A model generated the notes under the pieces. It saw only the letters and a list, made by a program, of their open reading frames with translations, searched no databases and was not told where the DNA came from. Made by a program: the position numbers and the translations under genes. A DNA stretch of 64,000 nucleotides from CBDFKK01 sp965248815 (GTDB lineage Bacteria; Pseudomonadota; Alphaproteobacteria; SMXP01). Positions 17,512 to 26,528 of this stretch are shown piece by piece (the stretch's first letter is position 1; each line of letters begins with the position of its first letter). The stretch is from positions 1,364,001 through 1,428,000 of the forward strand of contig CBDFKK010000008.1 in assembly GCA_965248815.1 (NCBI GenBank). The letters run 5' to 3'.

Positions 17512-17957
17512 TCGGTCTCAGAAGCCACAATTTTCTTTTTGAGAAAATCGCGAACGTAGCGGAAGTCGTCGGCGGCGCTTTCTCCCATTTGATAGAACAG
17601 CGTACCCTGCCTCAACTCCACGCCGCGAGAATTACCTTTGATGCATCTGACGCGCCTTACTTCTTCGCGTATTGCTTCTTTTCCGACCTCATCAGCACAC
17701 AGACTTTCAATCGCACCGAGTGCCGCATCGCAAGACCCTGTAGGCCCTTCGCCGGTATCATAGTCGGCGGCCGAAAAACTTTGCCAATCGACGGAAGCCA
17801 AAATGTTGCTACGGCAAATTTGATTGGTGTAAGCGATTTCCGACGCGAGCGTGGCGGCTTCACCCTGTTGAGCCTTGCGCTCTTTGAGCGACTGCGCGCT
17901 AGCCGAGACCAATGTTAGTCCAAGAATAACGCCTATGCTTACAATCTTTTTCAACAT
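17508..17957 (-). CDS. Exported protein of unknown function
   Basis: A 149-residue protein with a clear signal peptide (MLKKIVSIGVILGLTLVSASAQS, cleavage near residue 21). The mature part has five Cys (residues 48, 75, 87, 105 and near neighbours), which suggests disulfides in the periplasm. It ends in a basic helical segment, FRYVRDFLKKKIVASE. I do not recognise the family. It is convergent with the cupin gene. Confidence 0.65.
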   Translation of the reverse strand: MLKKIVSIGVILGLTLVSASAQSLKERKAQQGEAATLASEIAYTNQICRSNILASVDWQSFSAADYDTGEGPTGSCDAALGAIESLCADEVGKEAIREEVRRVRCIKGNSRGVELRQGTLFYQMGESAADDFRYVRDFLKKKIVASETD

Positions 17958-18047
17958 GACTCGATGAAACCTAAATCTCTGCGTGGGGGTGGATATGGAG
18001 AAAATAGGGCGATTTCATGGCGCGCGGGTTTTCAATCCACATATTGG

Positions 18048-18818
18048 TCAAAGTGCCTCCTCAAGGAAGCGAAACAGACTATTCGACGATAGCCGGCCCC
18101 GAATTCCCAAGGTCCAAACGTAAGTAATCGCCAGAGTTTCCTCCACGATGCGCGCATCTACGACATCACCCGGCGTGAATGTCACCCTCTTGATGCGGTT
18201 TTTCAGGACAGTCTTACCCAAGTCGTCTGCTGCCACCCGTTTGAGCGCAATACCGGCATTTTCAACCGCATCGCCCAGCGTGCCGGTCCCCAGCCGCAGA
18301 TCAGGGACAGCATTCCACTCGGCCTCGAACACGATATCCGCTTCGAGTATCTCGTTCAGTTCTGCCGAGATTGCGACCGCTCGCGCGCGGATCTGTGCCG
18401 GGAAACGTTTGGGCAAATCGAGTGGCTTGGCATCTCGATCGCGTACGACGGGCCGCCCTTCCGGCCGCGTTTCGTCGAACAGAGTAATGCTGCCGAAGTT
18501 GGTTTCACGAAGAATGGTCGTGCCGTCATCCAATTTGTAGATCGTGTCGCCGCGCGGCCCGAGCACATTCTCAAGAATGAGGATCTCCGGTGAATCGTCA
18601 AATCGCATGGTTAGCGGATCACCACCAAGATCGAGGACGAAGCCGATCGTGCCATCATCATTCACGTGGTGACCGGCAAGTCCGGATTTTTCATTTTGCC
18701 CCATGGCAGTCTGAGGACAAATGTAGGTAACAGCGAGGACCACAGCCACAACGAGCCAAGTTGTGCCTCGGGCTCTGCGAAGAGCCATAAAGACTCGCTC
18801 GATCCGCGCCAACGTCAT
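18048..18818 (-). CDS. Exported protein resembling the DUF4908 family
   Basis: A 256-residue protein with a basic N-terminus and a hydrophobic signal segment (about 20-38) ending TAMGQ. The mature part contains RFDDSPEILILENVLGPRGD and DDGTTILRETNFGSITLF. These resemble DUF4908 proteins of Caulobacter relatives, an assignment from memory. A helical region with AQIRARAVAISAELNEIL follows. Function is unknown; a periplasmic location is inferred from the signal. Confidence 0.6.
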   Translation of the reverse strand: MTLARIERVFMALRRARGTTWLVVAVVLAVTYICPQTAMGQNEKSGLAGHHVNDDGTIGFVLDLGGDPLTMRFDDSPEILILENVLGPRGDTIYKLDDGTTILRETNFGSITLFDETRPEGRPVVRDRDAKPLDLPKRFPAQIRARAVAISAELNEILEADIVFEAEWNAVPDLRLGTGTLGDAVENAGIALKRVAADDLGKTVLKNRIKRVTFTPGDVVDARIVEETLAITYVWTLGIRGRLSSNSLFRFLEEAL

Positions 18819-19097
18819 GCTCCCCTGCGCAGCCGCCGGATAGCGCTGTCGCTCACTGCCAGTATTTGGACCCCGCGGGCGAATAAATCGCCACCTTCAC
18901 AACTAAACGTCCTTCATGGCAAAATCATGGCCGCAAATCTGCCGATTAACGCGGCGGGATTACGCCGTCAAAGCATGATCGATGCGTCGTTAAGTACGAC
19001 TTAATCGGGCCCTACCGTAAAGCAGGCTCCGTCGCTGACCAGACGATCGCACGCTTGGTCGCCCGGAGTGATTGCACCGCTTCTGCACCAGAACGTC

Positions 19098-19126
19098 TTG
19101 GGCCGTACGATCTAAATTGGTACAAT
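19098..19126 (+). promoter_or_regulatory. Predicted sigma-70 promoter for phaR
   Basis: TTGGGC (19098-19103) and TACAAT (19121-19126) are separated by exactly 17 bases and point towards phaR. The leader would be about 165 bases. Confidence 0.5.
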
Positions 19127-19179
19127 GCCGGCGCAAAATGGCCCAGGCTGGTGGCGTTCTTCAATGTGTTAACCGTCCA

Positions 19180-19216
19180 TGCTGCATAGCAATAGAAAAA
19201 CTTGCGCTTGCAGCAA
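19180..19216 (+). promoter_or_regulatory. Candidate PhaR autoregulatory TGC-rich sites
   Basis: TGCTGCATAGCAA (19180-19192) and TTGCAGCAA (19208-19216) are inverted versions of the same TTGCTGCA-type core. PhaR of Paracoccus is known to bind TGC-rich DNA upstream of phasin and its own gene. Binding here is inference. Confidence 0.4.
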
Positions 19217-19300
19217 TCAAAAGGCCACAATGAAAAAGAAATCATCGGAAATCGGCGGCTCTCTCTTCTGAGTTTGCCCCAGCACCCGGGCCCAATCGGT

Positions 19301-19903
19301 ATGGCAGTGGCAGAAGACACGCATAACGGAGAAGATCCGATCACTATAAAAAAATACGCCAACCGTCGGCTCTACAATACTGCGACAAGCAGCTATGTGA
19401 CGCTGGACCATCTTTGCGCCATGGTCAAAGAAGGCACCGATTTCCAAGTCATAGACGCCAAATCAGGCGAAGACATCACCCGCTCGGTCCTGACACAGAT
19501 AATTTTCGAGGAAGAGAGCAAAGGGCACAATCTCTTGCCCATTCAATTCCTGCGGCAACTCATCCAGTTCTACGGCGATAGCATGCAATCGATTCTTCCC
19601 AGCTACCTCGAGTTGAGCCTGGAAAACTTCAAACAAAATCAAGAAAAGATACAAGAATCAATCGGCAGCGCCTTCGGAAGCGCCCCGCAATTCAGTCAGT
19701 ATGATGATCAAATTCGCCAGAATATGACGATGTTTGAAAATGCTATCCGTATGTTCTCGCCGTTTGCAGCCACCGCTGAGCCGGAGTCCCCGAAGTCGGC
19801 CGAATCCTCGCCAAACGAAACGCAGGATGGCGAGGATATTGCAGAGCTTAAAGAACAATTTGCCGCCTTGCAGGCGAAGCTCGAAGAACTTTCAAAGAAA
19901 TAA
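19301..19903 (+). CDS. phaR: Polyhydroxyalkanoate synthesis repressor PhaR
   Basis: About 200 residues from ATG 19301. The longer frame from 19202 is rejected because the conserved domain starts just after this ATG. The N-terminal DNA/PHB-binding domain is very clear: ITIKKYANRRLYNTATSSYV, then VIDAKSGEDITRSVLTQII. It is followed by the PHB accumulation regulatory domain (LLPIQFLRQLIQFYGDSMQ) and an acidic, coiled-coil C-terminus. PhaR senses PHA granules and represses phasin and its own gene. No other PHA gene lies in the window. Confidence 0.95.
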   Translation: MAVAEDTHNGEDPITIKKYANRRLYNTATSSYVTLDHLCAMVKEGTDFQVIDAKSGEDITRSVLTQIIFEEESKGHNLLPIQFLRQLIQFYGDSMQSILPSYLELSLENFKQNQEKIQESIGSAFGSAPQFSQYDDQIRQNMTMFENAIRMFSPFAATAEPESPKSAESSPNETQDGEDIAELKEQFAALQAKLEELSKK

Positions 19904-19956
19904 ACGCGGATAAATCTAGGGATTTGGATGCCGTGGCATTGTCAGAGGGGTTAGGA

Positions 19957-21701
19957 TTAGGCTATCCGCTCCGCTTTGATCGGAAACTCGACCTGCGCGG
20001 TATCTAAGACCATCGTGGGCTGGCCTATATAATAGCCTTGCAGATAATCAACGCCGTACTGCCGCAGCAGTGCGGCCTCTTCAGCGTTACCGACCCATTC
20101 GGCCACCGTCTCAAGGCCGAAGTTTTTGGCCAAATCGACGAGCGTGCGAACAAACAATCTGTTGTCTTGGCTCTCTGCTAAGCCGCGAATGAACGCGCCG
20201 TCGATCTTTACGCTATCGACAACCAAGGCCTGCAAGTTTCGAAATGAGGTGTAGCCTGCGCCGAAGTCGTCAATGGCCACTTGGCAGCCCAGGTCGCGAA
20301 GCCGAGATAAGAACCGCACTGATTCTTCCATATCTCTGATGGCAGAGGTTTCCGTCAGCTCGATGGTCATTCGGTCGACCACCGACCGGTTTGCTTCGAT
20401 ATGCGCCAGATATCCCTCGAGACATAGCGCTTCCGTCGCCGTCATTCCCGACACGTTAAGCGCCAAGCGGACGTCAGGATGCTTGAGAAGGTCTTCGATC
20501 ACAAGCTCCAAAACACGCCGATCCAAAAGCCGAATGAGGCCGAGTTGTTCCGCAAAAGTCCGAAGTTACCCGCCAATAAAATTTCGCCATCTGGTTCGAC
20601 GATTCGCATCAAACACTCGTACTGATCAATTTTCATCGTCTCGGCAGAGACGATCGGCTGATAGGCGAGGCGCACGCGCCTGTCGTTTAGGGCAGAGACA
20701 ATTTGATCTGCAACATGTGCGTTTCGCCTGCGCACTGATTCGACTTCGTGGGATATGGAAAATTCCGAAAAGCTGGCGCGGCCGGATCGTTTGGCCTGAT
20801 CTAGCGCTTCTTCAGCGCGCGACATGGCGTCCTGACTGTTCTTTGCGCCTTCCGGCACGGCAATACAACCAATTGAGACGGAGGCAGGCACAGGGCCCGC
20901 GGAAGTGTCTATGACCGAATTATGCACCGCGTCGACCATACGCTGCGCCACGGCTGACATGCCTTCCGCCGAACAATCCGCAACTATGATTCCGAATTTG
21001 TTGCCGGCCGTTCGACCGATTTCATCGGCGGTGCTCAGCTCGCATTGTAGCCGCTCTCCGATCCCGGCGATGACTTCGTCGGCGACGTCAAAGCCATAAT
21101 CAGCGTTGATCACACCCAAATCGTCAATCCCCGCCACCAAGTAAGTGCCAAAGCGATTCGCTTTTGACGCTTGAACAATGGCCTGCTCGAGCCGCTCGCG
21201 AAGCCGAACGCGGTTGAGGTGTCCCGTGAGTTCGTCATATGACGCCAATTAGTTTAATCGCGCTTCGCGCGACTTGCGCTCGGTAATAATTCGCAAGACG
21301 CCGATGACACGGATTGGACTGCCTTTGTCGTCAACCATGCGCCGACCGCGATCTTCGATCCAACAGGTTTCACCGGAAGATTGGCGAAACTGATATTCGA
21401 TTTCGAATCCTGTAAAATCGGGAGACGGGTTCTTGGCTACGCCTGCGCGCAAAGCCGCACCCTCTCTATCCAAAAACGACAGATAGTGCTTGCCCGTTGA
21501 AACCTGAGACAAATCATCAGCGGTCAGCACAGTTTTTGCGGCTTCGTCCCAAGCAATGGTGTCATCGGTCAGCGACCAGTCGTAGACGACGGCGCCATCA
21601 ATGCTCAACGCGATGCGCAGCCGATCGACCTCGCTGATCGGCATTGCTGCTCCGGACGGAGTCTGTGATCTCTTTGAAATCACCATTTTAGAGGAAGACA
21701 C
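19957..21701 (-). pseudogene. PAS-GGDEF-EAL signalling protein, broken by a stop and a frameshift
   Basis: Three consecutive minus-strand frames make one protein. A PAS/PAC domain (21701-21249) ends REARLN and meets TAA at 21249-21251. The same frame then continues LASYDELTGHLNR into a GGDEF domain (to about 20570); homologues usually have Tyr at the stop position, one base from TAA. Near 20565 the frame shifts: LLAGNF goes out of frame, and FAEQLGLIRLLDRRVLEL resumes in the EAL frame. This fits loss of about four bases of a Phe-Ile-Pro stretch. The GGDEF site reads TAGNKF and the EAL site ECLMR, so both were already atypical. IDDFGAGYTSF is intact. A c-di-GMP-related role is likely lost. Confidence 0.85.
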
Positions 21702-22268
21702 CCAACTCTACTAGCGCGCCGACTTACTGAAACGCATGGTGACAATATGCGGGAAACCTTTATGAAACTTGAAAACAACTGGGTATGGCGCGCACTTGTT
21801 ATGGTTAACAAAATTGCAATGCCATTTGCACTCGCCGAATGTTTTAAATCGAAACACTCCACCAGTGCGGCTCACATCGCAGCGCCGAAAACATCAAAAT
21901 CGCATCAGGAGAAATTGGCCGTTGATTTGCATCTTATTGGTTCATGAGCAACATCGGCCCCAAAACCCGACACATTACGGTACAGCAATGCGGCGCGCAG
22001 GTGCTACCGCGTTCGGCACCGGCACAAGAACCGGTCGGAGACCGTCGCAAGGCGAGAAACTCGGGATCGTCCAAGAGACGCTGCGCCGACTACGCGACAA
22101 TAGAGTTTACGACGCAGATCATTGCTCAACAACTCACCGAGCAATCTCGGTCAACCGCCGTCGCCCCGCTCGCGATGACTTACCAGCACTGCACAGCTCA
22201 ATCTGCCGACGACGCCCAACTTCCGACCCGCCTTCTTATATCGGTATAGCCCGATACGTTCTCCCACT
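21702..22268. other. Intergenic region between the EAL pseudogene and ggt
   Basis: 567 bases with no gene I can support. Short frames at 21747-21947 and 21944-22249 (plus strand) have no family features; the second is Arg/Thr/Gln-rich, like random high-GC coding. A small hairpin TATCGG/CCGATA at 22239-22256 lies just after the ggt stop (minus strand), without a T-run. Confidence 0.5.
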
Positions 22269-23873
22269 TCAGTAAGCAAGCGCGCAACCGTCTTTTCGCG
22301 GATCGGACGCTGCCACAAGCGTTCCCTGTTGCCAATCAATTGAGACGATTTGGCCGCCGCCATGAGGTTGGTCAGCGCGTGTCACGTTGTGGCCGAAATC
22401 GCCAAGCTGCACGAAAGACTGTTCCGGAATGCCCCGTTCGCAAACAAGGGACTGACCGCTATAAAATACGCGCGGTGCATCGAGAGCCTCCTGCATATCC
22501 ATTCCGAAATCAGTGATATTCGTGATGACGTGCGTATGGCCGACCGGCTGATAATCTCCGCCCATGACACCAAACGAGATATCGATCTGCGCATGGGGTT
22601 GAGGAGACGCCGGCCGTGCCATCGCTGGAATTATTGTATGTTTGGGTCGCTTGCTACCTTGAAGATAATTGGGATGGGTGGGGTCCAATGAAAAACCAAA
22701 ACCACGATTTTGAAAAGTCACGCCGGTCTCCTGAGAGACCAAACCTGATCCGAACGGCATAAACAATGAATTTATAAATGAGACGGCATTACGGTCGCGG
22801 TCAACGACCGACAAGTAAACCGTATCGCGTCTGGGATCATGATAGTGATCTGCCGGGTCAACCATCGCGCGCGACGGATCGATTTGACTGGCCAAGTCTT
22901 GCGCGTGACGTCTGTCCAAAATGGCCTCCACCGGCACATTTTCGAATTCTGGGTCGCAAATGAATCGATCCCGCATGTGAAATGCCAGTCTTTGTGCCTC
23001 GATCTCTAAATGCAGTCGCTCCGGGCTTAAGGGATCGAAGGACGATATGTCGAACTCCTGCAAGATATTCAGCATCAGAAGCGCCGTGAGCCCCTGACCG
23101 TTCGGAGGCAACTCGAGCACTTGAAGATTTCTGTAAGTACTCCAGATCGGCTCGACATACGTCGCCTCAGTCGCAGCAAAATCTTCCAGCGTGTGCGCGC
23201 CTCCTAAGTCGTTCAACGACTGAACCATATCTTGCGCAACGCGGCCGGAATAAAATCCATCGCGGCCTTCAGATGCAATGGCGCGAAGGGTCTTGGCTAA
23301 CGCCGGACTACTAAATGTTTCGCCGCATTTGGGCGCAGAGCCATTGATGAGACTATGTTTGCGTCCAGCGTCCGTCCGTCCGATATAGGATTCAAAAGCT
23401 TGCCAATCCCTCGCAATGCGCGGGCTCACCGCGAATCCCATCTCAGCTAAAGAAATTGCAGGTTGGAGCACCGCGTCTAGCCCGAGGGTTCCGTGATCGT
23501 GCATTAATGTTTGCCACGCATCGACAGCGCCGGGAATGGTGACCGCTTCAACCTCATCAAAGGAAATGGAGGTCCAGCCCCGATCCCTTAGTTTTTCCGG
23601 ATCGGCGTTTTGAGGGGCGCGGCCCGAGCCATTCAGGCCAATTACATCGGGCCCGCCGTTCGGCGCATATAGGACAAAACAATCGCCGCCAATGCCCGTG
23701 CTCATTGGCTCTACAACGCAGAGGACCGCCGCCGCAGCGATCGCCGCATCGACAGCATTTCCATCGCGCTTCAACATGTCGAGCGCTGCAATACTTGCCA
23801 ATGGATGAGAGGTCGCGCACGCCCCGTTAACCCCGTGTACCGTCGATCGTCCCGACAGTTGTAAGTCGCGCAT
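22269..23873 (-). CDS. Gamma-glutamyltransferase family protein (cytoplasmic type)
   Basis: Ntn-hydrolase of 534 residues. It starts HGVNGACATSHPLASIAALD and has GNAVDAAIAAAAVL and GIGGDCFVLYA, the family N-terminal blocks. The self-cleavage nucleophile is Thr351 in RRDTVYLSVVDRD, followed by NAVSFINSLFMPFGSG. Unlike periplasmic GGT it has no signal peptide. Cytoplasmic relatives include oxamate amidohydrolase (HpxW) and YwrD, so transfer of gamma-glutamyl from glutathione is only one option. Transcribed alone; the 162 bases upstream face the small protein at 24036. Confidence 0.88.
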   Translation of the reverse strand: MRDLQLSGRSTVHGVNGACATSHPLASIAALDMLKRDGNAVDAAIAAAAVLCVVEPMSTGIGGDCFVLYAPNGGPDVIGLNGSGRAPQNADPEKLRDRGWTSISFDEVEAVTIPGAVDAWQTLMHDHGTLGLDAVLQPAISLAEMGFAVSPRIARDWQAFESYIGRTDAGRKHSLINGSAPKCGETFSSPALAKTLRAIASEGRDGFYSGRVAQDMVQSLNDLGGAHTLEDFAATEATYVEPIWSTYRNLQVLELPPNGQGLTALLMLNILQEFDISSFDPLSPERLHLEIEAQRLAFHMRDRFICDPEFENVPVEAILDRRHAQDLASQIDPSRAMVDPADHYHDPRRDTVYLSVVDRDRNAVSFINSLFMPFGSGLVSQETGVTFQNRGFGFSLDPTHPNYLQGSKRPKHTIIPAMARPASPQPHAQIDISFGVMGGDYQPVGHTHVITNITDFGMDMQEALDAPRVFYSGQSLVCERGIPEQSFVQLGDFGHNVTRADQPHGGGQIVSIDWQQGTLVAASDPRKDGCALAY

Positions 23874-24035
23874 GTCTTAGAACCTCCCAAGTCACAAACG
23901 GGCTGCTATTTACCTTATCAGATCATAGGAGCGTCGCGCCTGAGCGCAGGCGGCATGCCGATAACCATGTCACGACAAAGCGGCGCGAACATTGCGTGAA
24001 ATCTCTTTGGGCAAAAAATCTGTGCCGAAAAGAGA

Positions 24036-24335
24036 ATGAGCATAGAAGAAACAGAATCTGAAGTCGTTGAGCTTCAGCCGGCAAACTCAGGCCGCGAAAA
24101 AGATCGGGACTCGAAAAGCACGGCGGACGTGCGCCCGGCCGCAGCCGTGCCGTTGACGCATAACACGCCTCTAATCGTGGAATCCGACATAGATGACGAA
24201 GATGAGCCGGAGATAGAGCTCGAAGGAGCCGGCTATGACGAGCCACAATTCCTATCCGGGATCGATCCCGCAACCTGGGTCCTGCGCTTAGTCGAACTGC
24301 TTCTTGCTACCGCAATTCTTTACTTATTTCTCTAG
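24036..24335 (+). CDS. Small acidic tail-anchored protein, unknown
   Basis: A 99-residue frame with an acidic, disordered N-terminal 65 residues (DDEDEPEIELE) and a hydrophobic C-terminal helix (about 80-99, WVLRLVELLLATAILYLFL). This suggests a tail-anchored inner-membrane protein. AAAAGAGA precedes the ATG closely. No family is recognised; the composition is coherent enough to be real. Confidence 0.5.
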   Translation: MSIEETESEVVELQPANSGREKDRDSKSTADVRPAAAVPLTHNTPLIVESDIDDEDEPEIELEGAGYDEPQFLSGIDPATWVLRLVELLLATAILYLFL

Positions 24336-24390
24336 GCCACAGGTAAGACGTCGGAAGCTACTGCCGCACTTACAAACGATGTGCCCGGCA

Positions 24391-24834
24391 CTATTCGACG
24401 GTTATCGTAATGGTCTCTGAAATCACCGCCGGGTCGTGGGGTAAATGATCTTGATCTCCCAAGATGAGCTGCAACGTGTGCTCACCCGGCGCCAACTCGA
24501 CCATGGCCTCTGTCTGACCGCCGCCATAGTGTAGCAACCAGTCTTCACCGGTTGGCAAATAAAAATCGAGCGGCGGGGTTTCATGATCGACCACAATATG
24601 ATGGTGACCGGTGTTTTCATATTCGATGCCGGAGGGCGCAACGCCCATGCCGGTGAGGCCAAATCGAACCAAGAAGGGTGACGACACTGTTTCACCGTTT
24701 AGCGGCGCCGCGAAATAGACTGTCGCGCCTTCGGGCGACGCTACCTTCGGCGGCGCATCCTCTTGCGCGACCGTCCACTCGGCTGACGCTATCACGAACG
24801 ACATCGCCAACATTGCAAAGGCAAATCTCAACAT
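24391..24834 (-). CDS. DUF4399 exported protein
   Basis: About 147 residues from ATG 24834, chosen because AAAGGG sits 7 bases upstream; a longer frame from 24879 lacks this. A signal peptide (about 1-20) leads into a DUF4399 domain: VYFAAPLNGETVSSPFLVRF, then NTGHHHIVVD with a His cluster, FYLPTGEDWLLHYGGGQTE and LQLILGDQDHLPHDPAV. Such proteins are periplasmic; the His and Asp residues suggest metal binding (inference). Confidence 0.85.
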   Translation of the reverse strand: MLRFAFAMLAMSFVIASAEWTVAQEDAPPKVASPEGATVYFAAPLNGETVSSPFLVRFGLTGMGVAPSGIEYENTGHHHIVVDHETPPLDFYLPTGEDWLLHYGGGQTEAMVELAPGEHTLQLILGDQDHLPHDPAVISETITITVE

Positions 24835-24952
24835 AACTAGCCCTTTCGAAATGAAAACCAAGAATTTTAGTGCAGCCAAGATGCTACGCGCGAGTATCGC
24901 AGTATTACCCGTGTTTCAACACGCGATCGTTGATAATGCAAGGGGCGAGGAT

Positions 24953-25390
24953 CTAGACGCCGCCAAAGACGCCTTCCCCAACACCGAGATCACGCCTGGC
25001 TGTACTAATGGTAATGGTGTAGCCCGCGACGACATCCAAAAGAGTCATCGCCATGATCAGAAAGAATGTGCTGTTGCCAAATCCATTGAGCGTAATGAAT
25101 TCCAATATGCACGCGATGAAAACGACCAGCGATAGGCCGTGATTCATGATGGATGTTTGATCCGTTCGCGTTGATTTATAAATTTCAAAGAAGAGAAGCA
25201 GAAGAGATGCGATGACAAAGAGATTGCCTAAGGTAATCGTCCATGTATCACCTGACATGAGACTCCAACTTCCGATAACTTGATCAAACGGAGTTTGAGC
25301 ATCTTCGACACCAAACAAAAATCCGCCCCCGAAAACCACAACGTTAAATGCAATCACAACCAGTGCGAGTAGAGGAAATATGCCAAACAT
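24953..25390 (-). CDS. Four-helix inner-membrane protein, unknown
   Basis: A 145-residue hydrophobic protein with helices at about 4-26, 49-68, 83-103 and 105-128. I recall similar uncharacterised proteins in alphaproteobacteria, but no motif gives a function. It lies 118 bases upstream of the DUF4399 gene on the same strand. Confidence 0.65.
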   Translation of the reverse strand: MFGIFPLLALVVIAFNVVVFGGGFLFGVEDAQTPFDQVIGSWSLMSGDTWTITLGNLFVIASLLLLFFEIYKSTRTDQTSIMNHGLSLVVFIACILEFITLNGFGNSTFFLIMAMTLLDVVAGYTITISTARRDLGVGEGVFGGV

Positions 25391-25546
25391 GCCTGCCTCT
25401 CTTTGTTGTTCAAAAATCAGTATTCGAGCAGCCTAGCACTGCCGAAAATTACTCTTACTATAGCAACTATTATTTCTCGCGGTGTGGCAGAAATGTGGCA
25501 TCGGGTACCAATATGCTAGATAATAGCACTTGATTTCGAAGAACTT

Positions 25547-26350
25547 TCAATGTTCGGACAATTTGTCGGGCAATGAACACCGGCGTTTCAGCCACATCAT
25601 TCCCAGAACGTCGCTAAATGCAACCAGCAATCGGTCCAGCACACCATAATTGGATTTTCCATAAAGACGCGGACGGTGAGAGACTTCGACGAATTCAACG
25701 TGATAGCCCTCGCGCAACATCAAAGCGGGCAGGTAACGATGCATGTTGTCAAAGTAAGGCAAACGCAAGAAACTTTCGCGCAAAAACAATTTCAGTCCGC
25801 AGCCGCTGTCGATAGCTTTGTCCTTCATCATCCAATGGCGAATAGTATTCGCCGCATGAGAGGCAATTTGCTTGCCAAGACTATCGCGGCGCGGATGCCG
25901 GTAGCCGGCGATCATTGCGGGGCCCTTCGAAGTGAATGTTTTGTCATAGCAGTGCAACAACTTCGTGATGTCAGCGGGATCGTTTTGCCCGTCTCCATCA
26001 AGCGTCACGACCAGCTCACCTACCGCCGCGAGGATGCCGGTCCGGATTGCCGAACTTTGCCCGCAATGCATATTGTGGGACAGAATTCGAAGGTTGTTGT
26101 GTTTCAATTTGCATTGCTTGAGGGCTTCAAGGGATTGATCCGAACTTTTGTCATCGACCACAACAATCTCATATGAGATTCGAGTTTGCAGAACTGCGTC
26201 AATTTCTTTGAGCAGCGAGACTATATTTTCTCGCTCATTGTGAACCGGTATCACGACTGAAAGTATCGGTTCCACAAGACTAGTCCTTACGTTCTCATTC
26301 GACTGCGATCTGGCCGGCCCGAGGGCGACCTGCCTCGATTCTTCCGGCAA
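25547..26350 (-). CDS. GT2 glycosyltransferase, polyprenyl-phosphate sugar synthase type
   Basis: A 267-residue GT-A enzyme of the dolichol-phosphate-mannose synthase/ArnC/RgtE group. LSVVIPVHNERENI starts the fold, EIVVVDDKSSDQS follows, the metal-binding DGDGQNDP lies at about 138-145, and RYLPALMLREGY is the usual acceptor-side block. It has no C-terminal membrane helices. It should make a polyprenyl-phosphate sugar donor used across the inner membrane by GT39 enzymes. Two GT39 genes lie divergently next to it, so the donor and users are probably paired here. The sugar is not readable. Confidence 0.88.
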   Translation of the reverse strand: MPEESRQVALGPARSQSNENVRTSLVEPILSVVIPVHNERENIVSLLKEIDAVLQTRISYEIVVVDDKSSDQSLEALKQCKLKHNNLRILSHNMHCGQSSAIRTGILAAVGELVVTLDGDGQNDPADITKLLHCYDKTFTSKGPAMIAGYRHPRRDSLGKQIASHAANTIRHWMMKDKAIDSGCGLKLFLRESFLRLPYFDNMHRYLPALMLREGYHVEFVEVSHRPRLYGKSNYGVLDRLLVAFSDVLGMMWLKRRCSLPDKLSEH

Positions 26351-26407
26351 GCGTGCACATTATGTTATGTCATCGCCATGGTGATTTGTCGCCGACTCGC
26401 TAACATT

Positions 26408-26428
26408 TTTTCTGCAACGCGCAGAAAA
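26408..26428. promoter_or_regulatory. 8-bp perfect inverted repeat in the GT2/GT39 divergent promoter region
   Basis: TTTTCTGC and GCAGAAAA flank AACGC, midway in the 178-base gap between the divergent glycosyltransferase genes. It could be an operator shared by both transcripts. Confidence 0.35.
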
Positions 26429-26528
26429 CTATCCGCATCCCTCGCCGCGCGGTCTATCGCATGCTACCGATCGCTCAACAAACCTGTAGAGGGAAATCCA
26501 ATTCGACCGGCACTAGAACGGAACGATC

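Larger units (their letters stand above)
18819..19300. other. Intergenic region upstream of phaR
   Basis: 482 bases without a recognisable gene. It carries a good sigma-70-like promoter (19098-19126) and two TGC-rich motifs (19180-19216) that could bind PhaR. The left part must also hold the promoter of the DUF4908-like gene on the minus strand; nothing clear was seen there. Confidence 0.6.

Noticed and set aside
19957..21701. Three separate genes: PAS protein, GGDEF protein, EAL protein.
   Set aside because: The GGDEF frame begins immediately after the stop in the same frame, and the EAL domain's first blocks lie in a shifted frame continuing the same domain; this is one broken gene.
21944..22249. 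101-codon plus-strand frame between the EAL pseudogene and ggt.
   Set aside because: Biased Arg/Thr/Gln/Ser composition, no family features, no clear ribosome binding site and no partner gene.
25485..25500. Sigma-54-like site TGGCAGAAATGTGGCA (GG-N10-GC).
   Set aside because: It points into the antisense strand of the GT2 gene; no plus-strand gene follows within reach and the -12 half is imperfect.
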